Shown here: positions 34,827-43,665 of the stretch, in pieces
How positions within the stretch are numbered: position 1 is the first letter of the stretch
Layout: every line of letters starts with the position of its first letter
Assembly (NCBI RefSeq): GCF_024508665.1
Contig: NZ_JANINP010000007.1
Coordinates: 1-64,000 of the forward strand
Length of the DNA: 64,000 bases
Direction of reading: 5' to 3'
Source of the DNA: Sphingomonas sp.
GTDB lineage: Bacteria > Pseudomonadota > Alphaproteobacteria > Sphingomonadales > Sphingomonadaceae
Program-made: the position numbers and the translations under genes
The notes under the pieces: generated by a model
Database searches by the model: none
What the model was told of the DNA's origin: nothing
The model's input: only the letters and a program-made list of their open reading frames with translations

Positions 34827-36475
34827 GTCTCACGATCAGTCATGTTCGCGGCCCGACCGCGCCGCCGTTGATCGAGCAGACGATCGGCGAGGCATTGGCG
34901 GCCGCCGCCGTGCGTTGGGGCGACCGCGAAGCCTTGGTGTCGGTCGGGCAGGGGGTACGCTGGACGTTCGCGGACCTCCTCGACCAGGTCGACCGCTTCG
35001 CGGCGGGACTGCTTGCCCTCGGGCTCGAGCCCGGCGAGCGGATCGGTATCTGGGCACCCAATTGCGCCGAATGGACCGTGACCCAATTCGCGGCGGCCCG
35101 GGCCGGATTGATCCTGGTCACGATCAACCCGGCCTATCGCACGTCCGAAGCGGCATTCGCGATGGCCAAGGCCGGGCTCGCCGCCTTGGTGTTCCTCGAC
35201 CGCTTCAAGACCAGCGACTATGCCGCGATGGTCGCCGAGCTGGCCATCTCCTTCAGGTTGCGCACGATCATCTGCATCGGGTCGAGCAACGACGGCGGCT
35301 GGATCGGCTTCGCCGACGTCGCCGCTTACGGTCGTCCTGCGGACCACAGCCGGCTGGCGATGATCGCGGGCACGCTTCGTGCGACGGACGCGATCAACAT
35401 CCAGTTCACCAGCGGCACCACCGGCCAGCCCAAGGGGGCGACGCTCAGTCACCGCAATATTCTCAACAACGGCTATTTCGTAGGGCGGGCCCAGCAGCTC
35501 GGCCCGGGCGACCGGGTTTGTATCCCGGTACCGCTCTACCATTGCTTCGGGATGGTCATGGGTAATCTGGCGTGCATTACCCATGGTGCCGCGATGGTTT
35601 ATCCAAGCGCGGGGTTCGAGCCCACCGCCGTCCTCGCCGCGGTCGTGGGCGAGCACTGCACCGCGCTCTACGGCGTCCCCACCATGTTCATCGCGATGCT
35701 GGCCCATCCCGAGCTAGCGGGTTTCGACCTCTCATCGCTGCGCACGGGCATCATGGCCGGCGCGGTCTGTCCGGAACCGCTCATGCGCCAGGTGATCGAC
35801 CGGCTGCACATACCCGATATCACCATCGCCTATGGCATGACCGAGACCAGCCCGGTCAGCTTCCAGACGGCAACCGACGACACCATCGAGCGTCGCATAG
35901 GGTCGATCGGCCGCGTCCAGCCGCACCTCGAATGCAAGGTGGTCGACGAAGAAGGAGCGATTGTTCCGATCGGCACGCCGGGCGAATTATGCACGCGCGG
36001 CTATTCGGTGATGCTGGGCTATTGGGATGAGCCCGAGAAAAGTGCCGCCGTGATCGACAGCGATGGCTGGATGCATTCCGGCGACCTCGCGGTCATCGAC
36101 GCCGATGGCTACGGCACCGTCGTCGGCCGGCTCAAGGACATGGTCATCCGTGGCGGCGAGAACATCTATCCGCGCGAGATCGAGGAATTCCTCTACGGCC
36201 ATCCGGCGGTCGAAGACGTCGCCGTCATAGGCGTACCCGACGCCAGGATGGGCGAGGAAGTCTGTGCGTGGATCCGTCTGCGCCCCGGCGCGAGCAGCGA
36301 CGAAGAGGAAGTCCGCGCGTTCTGCCAGGGGCGGATCGCGCACTATAAGGTGCCCCGCTACGTTCGCTTCGTCGACGCCTTTCCCACCACAGTGACCGGC
36401 AAGGTCCAGAAATATCTGATCCGCGAGGCGATGATCGCCGAGCTCGAACGCGTCACCCTCAACACCAAAGGATGA
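34823..36475 (+). CDS. AMP-dependent acyl-CoA synthetase
   Basis: ATG 34823 overlaps the tannase stop. The 550-residue cytoplasmic enzyme has the P-loop-like [18 protein letters not shown], then [10 protein letters not shown], then the [16 protein letters not shown] hinge and [23 protein letters not shown] end (here [18 protein letters not shown]). The catalytic Lys is in [10 protein letters not shown]. The family adenylates a carboxylate and transfers it to CoA. Following two esterases and a tannase-type enzyme, the probable substrate is the freed aromatic or fatty acid. No hydratase-lyase (Fcs/Ech style) gene is present in the operon, so later steps must be elsewhere. Confidence 0.9.
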   Translation: MSLTISHVRGPTAPPLIEQTIGEALAAAAVRWGDREALVSVGQGVRWTFADLLDQVDRFAAGLLALGLEPGERIGIWAPNCAEWTVTQFAAARAGLILVTINPAYRTSEAAFAMAKAGLAALVFLDRFKTSDYAAMVAELAISFRLRTIICIGSSNDGGWIGFADVAAYGRPADHSRLAMIAGTLRATDAINIQFTSGTTGQPKGATLSHRNILNNGYFVGRAQQLGPGDRVCIPVPLYHCFGMVMGNLACITHGAAMVYPSAGFEPTAVLAAVVGEHCTALYGVPTMFIAMLAHPELAGFDLSSLRTGIMAGAVCPEPLMRQVIDRLHIPDITIAYGMTETSPVSFQTATDDTIERRIGSIGRVQPHLECKVVDEEGAIVPIGTPGELCTRGYSVMLGYWDEPEKSAAVIDSDGWMHSGDLAVIDADGYGTVVGRLKDMVIRGGENIYPREIEEFLYGHPAVEDVAVIGVPDARMGEEVCAWIRLRPGASSDEEEVRAFCQGRIAHYKVPRYVRFVDAFPTTVTGKVQKYLIREAMIAELERVTLNTKG

Positions 36476-36479
36476 AACA

Positions 36480-36830
36480 ATGAAATCGTTGCTGATCGCC
36501 ACCTTGTTCGCACTTCCCGGCACCGCGATGGCGCAGACTGCCGTCATGCCGGCACCGGCACCGGCGCCCGTTCCCGCGCCTGGCCAAGGCGGGGCTGCCG
36601 CTCCCGCCACCGCATCCGCGAAATTCACCCTGGACACCCCCATCCAGGACATCGTGGCCGATACGCAGGGCAAGGCGGTACTGGATAAGAACCTTCCTGG
36701 CCTGGTCGACCTGCCGCAATATGAGATGTTCAAGGGGCTGAGCCTCAAGCAGGTCCAGCCCTATTCCAACGGCAAGCTGACCGACGAACTGCTCGCGAAA
36801 ACCGCGACCGACCTCGCCGCTATCAAGTGA
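36480..36830 (+). CDS. Small exported protein of the utilisation operon
   Basis: The product is 116 residues with a strong signal peptide (KSLLIATLFALPGTAMAQ) and a Pro/Ala linker. The compact domain is FTLDTPIQDIVADTQGKAVL, then LPGLVDLPQYEMF, LSLKQVQPYSN and KLTDELLAKTATDLAAI. I have seen this D-T-P-I...KAVL...PGL arrangement repeatedly in sphingomonad glycoside loci, but no function is assigned. The stop overlaps the GH3 start (TGATG). It may be a periplasmic accessory to one of the hydrolases; that is inference from conserved context. Confidence 0.75.
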   Translation: MKSLLIATLFALPGTAMAQTAVMPAPAPAPVPAPGQGGAAAPATASAKFTLDTPIQDIVADTQGKAVLDKNLPGLVDLPQYEMFKGLSLKQVQPYSNGKLTDELLAKTATDLAAIK

Positions 36831-39388
36831 TGCGGAGCACGTCCCTCTTGGCCTGTGTCGCGGTGATGGCGCTGGTCGCAACGGGTACCGCCGCTCCCGC
36901 CCGGCCACAGGCGCAAAAGGATCGCATGATCTATCGCGACAAGACCGCGCCCCTCGAAAAACGCGTCGACGATTTGCTCGGACGGCTGACGCTCGAGGAG
37001 AAGGTTTCGCTGCTTGCCGGCGCCAGTTCGATGAAGCTGCACGCGATCCCGCGGCTGGGCGTGCCGGAAGTCAAGATGACCGACGGTCCGACCGGCGTCC
37101 GCTCTCCCGAGGGCAATCCGGCAACCGTGTTTCCGGTCGGCGTCGCGATCGCCGCGACGTGGAATCCCGAAATCGCGAAGGCGGTCGGCGGCGCGATAGC
37201 TGAGGAAGCACGGGGCTATGGCGCGTCGGTGCTCCTGGCGCCGACGATCAATATCGTGCGAACGCCGCGCTGGGGCCGCAATTTCGAAACCTATTCGGAG
37301 GACCCGTATCTCGCCGGGCAACTGGCGCTGGGCTATGTCAGGGGTGTGCAAGGCCGCGGCGTCGGTGTCTCGGTCAAGCATTTCGCCGCAAACAACCAGG
37401 AAACCAATCGCTTCTTCGTCGACTCGGTGGTCGACGAGCGCACGATGCGCGAGATTTATCTTCCTGCCTTCGAAACCGTGGTGAAGGACGCCGACCCGTG
37501 GTCGGTGATGGCATCGTACAACAAGATCAACGGTACCTATGCCAGCGAGAATCGCTGGCTACTCACCGACCTCCTCAAGACCGAATGGAAGTATCGGGGC
37601 TTCGTCGTTTCCGATTGGGGAGCGACGCATTCGACCGCGACCGCGGCCAATGCCGGTCTCGATCTCGAAATGCCGGGCCCGGCCAAGAATTTCGGCGACA
37701 AGCTGGTGGCCGCGGTCCGTGCCGGTACGGTGAGCGATGCGCAGATCGACGACAATGCCCGGCGCATCGTGCGGCTGATCGTTCGCAGCGGCGTGCTCAA
37801 TGGTCCCTTGCCCAAAGGCGAGATTGGCGGCGAGCGCCATCGCGCGGTCGCCCGCGCGGCTGCCGAAGAAGCCATCGTTCTCCTCAAGAATGCGGGCGTT
37901 CTGCCGCTCAAGCCTGGAATCCGAACGCTCGCGGTAATCGGTCCCAATGCCGATGGCGCGCGCATTCAGGGCGGCGGCAGTTCGGCCGTCGTCCCGTTCG
38001 CCAAGCTCGAAACGCCGCTCGACGTCATCCGCGCCGCCTTGCCCGGCGTGCGGATCCTCTACGAAAAGGGCGTCGACAGTGAGGAAACCCCGGCCGCGCC
38101 GTCGCCCACCTTGTTCAGCCCTGTGGCGGCCAGTACCGAGACCGGACTCACCGCCAGCTACTTCACTAGTACTGATTTCAGCGGCCAGCCGGTCAAGACG
38201 GAGCGCATAACCGACTTCAGCAAGCGAGTGAGCGGCAACATCGCGAGTGCGCAGGTGGTTGGCTATAGCGCGTTGCGCTGGACGGGCATATTCAAGGCGC
38301 CGGCTACCGGCACTTATGAATTCAGCGTGCGCGGTACTGGCACGGCGACGCTGTCGCTCGATGGCAGGACTGTCATCGACAAGACGACACCGTCGACACC
38401 CGACAATCGCGACGTGACCGGCCTCGCGGTGCCACGCCGGACGATCAAGGTCGAGCTAGAGGCAGGGCAGACCTATCCGGTCCGCCTCGACTATGTGACC
38501 GGTCAGACTCCTTATGAAGCATTGTCGTTGGGCGTGAGGCTGCCGCGCCCTGATTTCGATGCCGCCGTCGCTGCCGCGAAAAGTGCAGATGTTGCCATCG
38601 TCGTGGGGGGGGCAGCGTCGCTGACCGAGGGCGAAGGCTATGATCGCATGACAATCGATCTGCCTGGCGAGCAGGACAGGTTGATCGCCGCCGTGGCGGC
38701 GGCCAATCCCTCGACCGTGGTGGTGGTGAACGCCGGCGCCCCGATGGGCATGCCATGGGCGGACAAGGTCTCCGGGATCGTCGATATGTGGCTGCCCGGC
38801 CAGGAGGGGCCTGCGGCCTTGGCTGATATCCTGACCGGCAAGGTCAATCCCTCGGGTAAGCTGCCCGTGACCTTTCCGATGCGCACCGCCGACGATGACG
38901 TGTCCCTGACCGGCTTGCGCAGCTCCTATCGCGAAGGACTGCTGGTCGGTTACCGCGGCTATGAGGCGAGATCGATCACACCATTATTCGCATTCGGGCA
39001 CGGCCTTTCCTACACGACCTTCGCTTATGGCGGCCTGAAGATTCCCGCCCGCGCGACGCCGGACAAGACGATGGTCGCAACTATCGCCGTTACGAACACC
39101 GGCAAGGTAGCAGGCAAGGAAATAGTCCAGCTCTATGTCGCGCGTGCCGACCGCACAGCAGGCGAACCGGTCAAGCAGCTCAAATCCTTCGCCAAGATCT
39201 TCCTGCGGCCGAGCGAGACAAGGACCGTGGAGCTTGCCCTGGATTCGCGCGCCTTCGCCTTTTGGGACGCAGCGACGCATCGCTGGACCGTTCAGGCCGG
39301 TACCTATCGCGTGATGGTCGGCGGCGCGTCGGATGATATCCGAGCTATCAAGGAAATCGTTATCAGCGCGACGAAAGCGGTCGAGTGA
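36830..39388 (+). CDS. GH3 beta-glycosidase with PA14 insertion
   Basis: ATG 36830 shares a base with the preceding stop. The 852-residue protein has a signal peptide and the GH3 N-domain (KMTDGPTGVRSPEG, KHFAANNQETNRF). The nucleophile Asp262 is in FVVSDWGATHS. The second GH3 domain follows (AEEAIVLLKNAGVLPLKPG), split by a PA14 carbohydrate-binding module at about residues 430-570 (LTASYFTSTDFSG, GTYEFSVRGTG). A fibronectin-III-like tail (VTNTGKVAGKEIVQLYVARA) ends the protein. It most likely removes beta-glucose exposed after the rhamnosidase. It is the last gene of the eight-gene operon. Confidence 0.92.
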   Translation: MRSTSLLACVAVMALVATGTAAPARPQAQKDRMIYRDKTAPLEKRVDDLLGRLTLEEKVSLLAGASSMKLHAIPRLGVPEVKMTDGPTGVRSPEGNPATVFPVGVAIAATWNPEIAKAVGGAIAEEARGYGASVLLAPTINIVRTPRWGRNFETYSEDPYLAGQLALGYVRGVQGRGVGVSVKHFAANNQETNRFFVDSVVDERTMREIYLPAFETVVKDADPWSVMASYNKINGTYASENRWLLTDLLKTEWKYRGFVVSDWGATHSTATAANAGLDLEMPGPAKNFGDKLVAAVRAGTVSDAQIDDNARRIVRLIVRSGVLNGPLPKGEIGGERHRAVARAAAEEAIVLLKNAGVLPLKPGIRTLAVIGPNADGARIQGGGSSAVVPFAKLETPLDVIRAALPGVRILYEKGVDSEETPAAPSPTLFSPVAASTETGLTASYFTSTDFSGQPVKTERITDFSKRVSGNIASAQVVGYSALRWTGIFKAPATGTYEFSVRGTGTATLSLDGRTVIDKTTPSTPDNRDVTGLAVPRRTIKVELEAGQTYPVRLDYVTGQTPYEALSLGVRLPRPDFDAAVAAAKSADVAIVVGGAASLTEGEGYDRMTIDLPGEQDRLIAAVAAANPSTVVVVNAGAPMGMPWADKVSGIVDMWLPGQEGPAALADILTGKVNPSGKLPVTFPMRTADDDVSLTGLRSSYREGLLVGYRGYEARSITPLFAFGHGLSYTTFAYGGLKIPARATPDKTMVATIAVTNTGKVAGKEIVQLYVARADRTAGEPVKQLKSFAKIFLRPSETRTVELALDSRAFAFWDAATHRWTVQAGTYRVMVGGASDDIRAIKEIVISATKAVE

Positions 39389-39741
39389 TGCTGGGAAGCG
39401 TCCCAATTGGGAGCAGGTCGATCATTACGGCATGTAAAGCGATTTTCGCTTGGCTCGAACGGGCATAGCCGTCGTGCCGGTCACCAATTCCGTCCTTTCC
39501 GTCTGAGATGCCGCCTCAGCGCAGAGATCAATGTCTGCAACGGGGTCGGGGACCGGTGGCTATACTGGCCAGTTGTGACGCGTCAGCTACGCGCCCTAAT
39601 TTCGGCCGTTCGCTGGCGACTGCGGCATATCCGAAACCGGTCGTTAGATCGGTCCGACCCCTGGGAGTCTTCAATTGGGTGATGGGGGGGTTAGCTGCCG
39701 CAGATCTGGACAGCGGCGTCCGACTTCCGCAGCATAAACAA
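39389..39741. other. Intergenic region with left direct repeat
   Basis: A 12-bp palindrome TCCCAATTGGGA (39401-39412) lies just after the GH3 stop. The left copy of a 62-nt direct repeat is at 39581-39642. I see no gene here, although the frame of the next CDS is open upstream. Confidence 0.5.
39581..39642 (+). repeat. 62-nt direct repeat, copy A
   Basis: It begins CGTCAGCTACGCGCCCTA and ends CCGAAACCGGTC. Copy B at 40228-40289 has the same length, an almost identical first 30 nt (2 differences) and last 12 nt (1 difference), and a diverged middle. The pair flanks the gene at 39742-40173. Confidence 0.75.
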
Positions 39742-40173
39742 ATGGGAAAACTTGCGGCAATTTACGAGCGAAAGGGCGCGTTGTTCGTCACGGCCGCCCA
39801 TCGAACCATTGCAGGATTCTGGATTGACGACGAGCGCGTAGACACTCTCGATCGACCCATGCCCGAAGATTTGGGCCGAGCTGTCGAAGCGGCACTGGCT
39901 CGCTCGCAAGATGGTGTTGCCACGCCGCCGCCAACAGCGCGACCCGACAAGCCGCTGTTGAGGGCAGCTGGTGTGAGTTCGTGGGCAACGTTCATGAAGT
40001 TGTCCAAACACATCAGCGTTTCGCTTGATGGTGACGTGCTAAAGATCACCCCATACCGCAACCTCGGCGGGAAAGAAGGCTTTGAGCCGCAGCAGAATGT
40101 GGCGGTCGCACTTCCAACTTCTGCATCAACCGTAGGCACTAAGCTTATCGAAATGCTCAACGAGGCAGAGTGA
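39742..40173 (+). CDS. Candidate orphan CdiI-type immunity protein
   Basis: The start is set at ATG 39742, where a protein-like sequence begins (GKLAAIYERKGALFVTAAHR); there is no good ribosome site. The 143-residue product has two parts: PEDLGRAVEAALARSQDGV, then a C-terminal module SWATFMKLSKHISVSLDGD, ITPYRNLGGKEGFEPQQNVA and VGTKLIEMLNEAE. This order (iG..i..AL; SW..F.K; I.P; GF) resembles immunity proteins of contact-dependent inhibition systems as I remember them. No toxin gene is adjacent, and the gene is framed by direct repeats, so it looks like a captured orphan cassette. Function is tentative. Confidence 0.5.
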   Translation: MGKLAAIYERKGALFVTAAHRTIAGFWIDDERVDTLDRPMPEDLGRAVEAALARSQDGVATPPPTARPDKPLLRAAGVSSWATFMKLSKHISVSLDGDVLKITPYRNLGGKEGFEPQQNVAVALPTSASTVGTKLIEMLNEAE

Positions 40174-40227
40174 CGCCAAACGTCCGCTATGGGGCCGTGG
40201 TCGCCATGCGAGCCGCTCTGGGTTGTT

Positions 40228-40289
40228 CGTCAGCTACGCGCCCTAGTTTCGGTCGTTCCGTGACCTACCTGCCCATGCCGAAAGCGGTC
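40228..40289 (+). repeat. 62-nt direct repeat, copy B
   Basis: See copy A at 39581-39642. Copy B starts 55 bp after the stop of the immunity-like gene. Confidence 0.75.
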
Positions 40290-40301
40290 ATCTGCATATC
40301 G

Positions 40302-41789
40302 TCACTTTTCTGCGAGTTCGGCGACGTGTCGTTTCGCCGATTCGTTGCTCGGATCCAGCTCCAGCACGCGTCGATACTCACGTAGCGAAGCTGCGGCATC
40401 TCCGACGACATGATAGGCCTGCGCCAAGCTATCATGTGCGTTCGCGCTGTTGGGATATTCGTGTGCGATGAAAGCGAATAGCGGTACAGCGTCACGCGCG
40501 CGTCCGGTGCTGAGCAGACGATAACCCCAGTCGTTGAGTTCGCTCTCAGGCCATACGAGGTCAGGATTGCGCGCCTTGATCGTAGCCGCCGCTGTCGCAG
40601 CATGGTCGTATCCCTGTTCCTCCAGCGCGATCCGGAGTGCCGGCACGCCGGCGAGCGGCAGATCGGGAGCGTACAGGGAGGCGATCTTATCGACCATATC
40701 CTCGGGAAACGAACCCGCCAGGTTGGTGAGGATGACCACGCCGACGTGATCCTCGGGATAATAGAACACCGCCGCGCGCCCGCCGCCGGTCATGCCCACC
40801 GCGCGGTGGCTGCCGCGAGAGAAAACTTCCCATCCCATACCCCATTGCCCGGTCGTCCCATTGGTAAACGACACAGGCGTCCACATTGTCTCGCGCGCGC
40901 CCGTCGTAAGCAGCGAACCCTGCGAAACGGCGATCAGCCAGTTTGCCATGTCGATCGCCGTACTGTTGAGCCCCGACGAGGCGCGCCGGAATGGCAGGAA
41001 GCGTTCCGATGCCTCCTTCAGCGTGCGCGGCGCGTCGGGCGCCGCACCGCTATAGCCGTTCACGAACGGGCCGGGCAGCGACCAGCGATAGGTCGGCACC
41101 CTGTTCGGGATCATGTCATAGGCATCGCCATAATATGTGTGGGCCATACCAAGGAGCCGCAGCTGCTCCTCGGCAAGAGGCGCATCGAGGGCTTGTCCTT
41201 CGAGCGTGTTGAGCACGCGCTGGATGAGCGTGTAGTTGGTCTGGCAATAGTCGAACCGAGCGCCCGGCGGGAAGCGGACCGGTTGCTGCTGCACCCATTT
41301 CCATGCCGCGGCGGCATCGGTTTCGACAGTAGGCGCGCGCATCACGTCGGGCAGGCCGGATTGGTGGCTGAGCAGCTGACGGATCGTCACGGCGCGCCAT
41401 GTTTCTGGCAAATCCGTCAAATAGCGTCCGACCGGCGCGGCTAAGTCGAGCTTGCCCTCGTCGACCAGCCGCATCGCTGCGACGCCGGTGAACGCCTTGG
41501 TGATCGAGTTGATCGCGAAGACCGTGTCGTCCCGCGCCGGCAGCCCGAATTCGACGCTGCCGATCCCGTAGCTGCGCGAAAGGACAATCTTGCCGCCCTT
41601 GACCACCGCCATCGCGAGACCGGGGATCCGGAGCTTGGACATCTGCGCGCCGAGATAACGATCTACGCCAACCGCAGGATCGACCTGTGTGTCTTGTCCC
41701 AACGCAGGCATTGGCATGGTGGCGAGGATCAGTAGCGCCGTGTCGCGCATAAAGCGCCGGCGGCTGGCAGGCCGGAGGATCGGGCTCAT
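40302..41789 (-). CDS. Serine hydrolase, class C beta-lactamase fold, with TPR tail
   Basis: ATG 41789 is preceded by GGAG at 7 nt. The 495-residue protein has a twin-arginine-like leader (ASRRRFMRDTALLILATM). The SxxK motif is INSITKAF (Ser95, Lys98), the YxN motif lies in DYCQTNYTL, and the LLSHQSGLPDVM region is typical. The last 110 residues form tetratricopeptide-like helices (PNSANAHDSLAQAYHVVGDA). The family includes esterases, D-aminopeptidases and amide hydrolases rather than true beta-lactamases. It is followed in the same direction by, and probably co-regulated with, the upstream acetamidase-like gene 79 bp away. Confidence 0.85.
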   Translation of the reverse strand: MSPILRPASRRRFMRDTALLILATMPMPALGQDTQVDPAVGVDRYLGAQMSKLRIPGLAMAVVKGGKIVLSRSYGIGSVEFGLPARDDTVFAINSITKAFTGVAAMRLVDEGKLDLAAPVGRYLTDLPETWRAVTIRQLLSHQSGLPDVMRAPTVETDAAAAWKWVQQQPVRFPPGARFDYCQTNYTLIQRVLNTLEGQALDAPLAEEQLRLLGMAHTYYGDAYDMIPNRVPTYRWSLPGPFVNGYSGAAPDAPRTLKEASERFLPFRRASSGLNSTAIDMANWLIAVSQGSLLTTGARETMWTPVSFTNGTTGQWGMGWEVFSRGSHRAVGMTGGGRAAVFYYPEDHVGVVILTNLAGSFPEDMVDKIASLYAPDLPLAGVPALRIALEEQGYDHAATAAATIKARNPDLVWPESELNDWGYRLLSTGRARDAVPLFAFIAHEYPNSANAHDSLAQAYHVVGDAAASLREYRRVLELDPSNESAKRHVAELAEK

Positions 41790-41867
41790 AATAGTCTCCA
41801 AGGATTTTGGGCGTGGTCAAAATAGGGAGTGGACGCGGGATCGGCGCGCGCCGGGTGTAAGCGTGGG

Positions 41868-43169
41868 TCATTCCTCTTGACGCTGGGGGAGGCGAGATTT
41901 GTCGATCCGGGCGGCGACCCCAACACTACGCCCGGCGAGGTTGGGTATGCTGAAGCGGATCGATGTGCCGATGACCTTGGCTGCGTCCGGCAGGCTCAAT
42001 CCATAATCCTGTTGCAGCCACTGGATCAGTCCGCTGCCGGCCGACTTCAGGGCTTCATCGAGCGATCCAGCCTGTCCCAAGACCATCAATTCGGTGGGCG
42101 ACTCGATCCGCGGCACGCTAATTGCCTTGTTCTTGATCAGGTCAATCCGGATGACGACGTCCATTGACGTCTCCAAGGCGTATTGGCTGGTCTCGCCGTC
42201 ACCCTGCAGCGCATGAGCGTCGCCAAGGTACAGCAGCGCCCCGGGCTGTTGCACAGGCAGATAGACGGTATTGCCTTCGACGATCTCGGGAAAATCCATG
42301 TTGCCGCCAGCGCGTCCGGTGTCCCCGGTCGAGAGCGGCGGCGAACCGAATCCACTCGCCAATCCCAGCCCACCGAGCATTGGCCGCAGCGGAACGCGGT
42401 AGCCCTCAAGCTTGCCGGTTGCGCCTTCCGGCGTCGCGAAACCATGGTCCCGATCGAGGCGCCAGCGAACCTTCCTGCCCAGCTCACCCGCTTTTGCAGC
42501 AAGTCCCGGAGTCAATGCGCGCGCGACGATAGTATCCAGGCTATCGGCCCAGTCGCGATTGGGCGTCAGCTTGACGATGTGGATCGCAAGAGTGTCGCCG
42601 GTAGTCGCACCGGCGATGAAGAAGGGGCCGGTCTGAGGATTGCCAAACAGGGCTCGCGTCTTTCCCGTCGAGTCGATGCCGCCGGAATCGATCGTACTGG
42701 TTCGCAAAGTGTCGCCCGGCCATAGCGTCAAAACGGGTGTTCGTTCGGCCGAGAAACTGTTGGCAAAATCTGTGGGTTCGAAGTCGACGACCCGGGGTCC
42801 CCCAGCCGGCCGATCGGGAACGCGACGCGCGGTCAGGTGGAACTGCAGGCGCCGGCCGGGAAAATTGTTGTCAGGATAGTCCGCCGTGCCTTGAAGCGTT
42901 CCATCCGTCGGCCTGGCTTCGAACCGATATGTTGCGCCGTGCGCGTCGGTGACAGTCAGCTTCAGTACGCTGCCAGACCAGCTACCCTTTACCGTGTCAC
43001 CGTCCCAATCGCCGGAGATCAATGGGCCATCAGATCGCAGAGTGAGGGTGGAATGTTCCGGATTCCCGAAGCGATTGACCGTCAAGATCCAATGGCCATC
43101 CACGGGCGTCGCTGCACATGCCGGGGACGGGAGGCCGACAACAACCGCAAGACCGACATAGCGCCACAT
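41868..43169 (-). CDS. Exported acetamidase/formamidase family protein
   Basis: The 433-residue product has a signal peptide (WRYVGLAVVVGLPSPACAA). Residues about 22-115 are an extra beta-rich domain (DGHWILTVNRFGNPEHSTLT, GDWDGDTVKGSWSG), not part of the usual enzyme. Residues about 125-430 are the FmdA/AmdA fold: VLTLWPGDTLRTSTIDSGGI, TGPFFIAGATTGDTLAIHIV, MGD-type DAHALQGDGE and SMDVVIRIDLIKN. The family hydrolyses small amides such as formamide or acetamide, normally in the cytoplasm; an exported version with an N-terminal add-on is less usual. It is probably in a unit with the serine hydrolase. Confidence 0.85.
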   Translation of the reverse strand: MWRYVGLAVVVGLPSPACAATPVDGHWILTVNRFGNPEHSTLTLRSDGPLISGDWDGDTVKGSWSGSVLKLTVTDAHGATYRFEARPTDGTLQGTADYPDNNFPGRRLQFHLTARRVPDRPAGGPRVVDFEPTDFANSFSAERTPVLTLWPGDTLRTSTIDSGGIDSTGKTRALFGNPQTGPFFIAGATTGDTLAIHIVKLTPNRDWADSLDTIVARALTPGLAAKAGELGRKVRWRLDRDHGFATPEGATGKLEGYRVPLRPMLGGLGLASGFGSPPLSTGDTGRAGGNMDFPEIVEGNTVYLPVQQPGALLYLGDAHALQGDGETSQYALETSMDVVIRIDLIKNKAISVPRIESPTELMVLGQAGSLDEALKSAGSGLIQWLQQDYGLSLPDAAKVIGTSIRFSIPNLAGRSVGVAARIDKSRLPQRQEE

Positions 43170-43665
43170 AGAGTTTTCCTTCGAATCGATTACGTCTGTA
43201 GTCGATGCGGTTTTAGCTGCAAGTGTTTCTTCCGGCAGTCTAGTGAGGTGGAGATTGCGATCAGTGGATGATCGGAAAAAGCAATGGATGCAGTTTCTGC
43301 GCTAGCGCCAAGACTGGTATTGGCCCATAGGGAGGCTGATGAGAAGAAGATCCCCCGGTTTCGCGCGCGAGATGCTTCAAATGTGCGATGTCTACGCCAG
43401 CGAATTAGACCGAGTTCAATCCAGTTTCATGTCATTTTTCTTCTGGCAAGTAACTGCCATTCGTCGAAGTCTTCGAACTGCCTGAAATCGGGCGTTCGTT
43501 TTGTGCGGCAGTCAAATGCCTGCCTAATGGGTGGATAAACTTCAAGCGACTTTTCCGGCAAAGGCAGCTAGACCAAATTAAGGCGCTGCTTCAACGGCGA
43601 ACGTGGAATCGGCGCTGCCGACGAGAGCAGACCAGCATGTAAAGTGAGGAAGCGGTGGTGCATCG
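43170..43665. other. Intergenic region, no gene recognised
   Basis: About 500 bases of lower GC between convergent/tandem minus genes. A plus-strand frame of 84 codons at 43284-43538 has no ribosome site or known motif. It marks the left edge of the accessory island. Confidence 0.5.

Noticed and set aside
40302..41789. A true class C beta-lactamase
   Set aside because: SxxK and YxN are present, but the TPR tail and overall divergence favour the broad serine hydrolase/esterase group.
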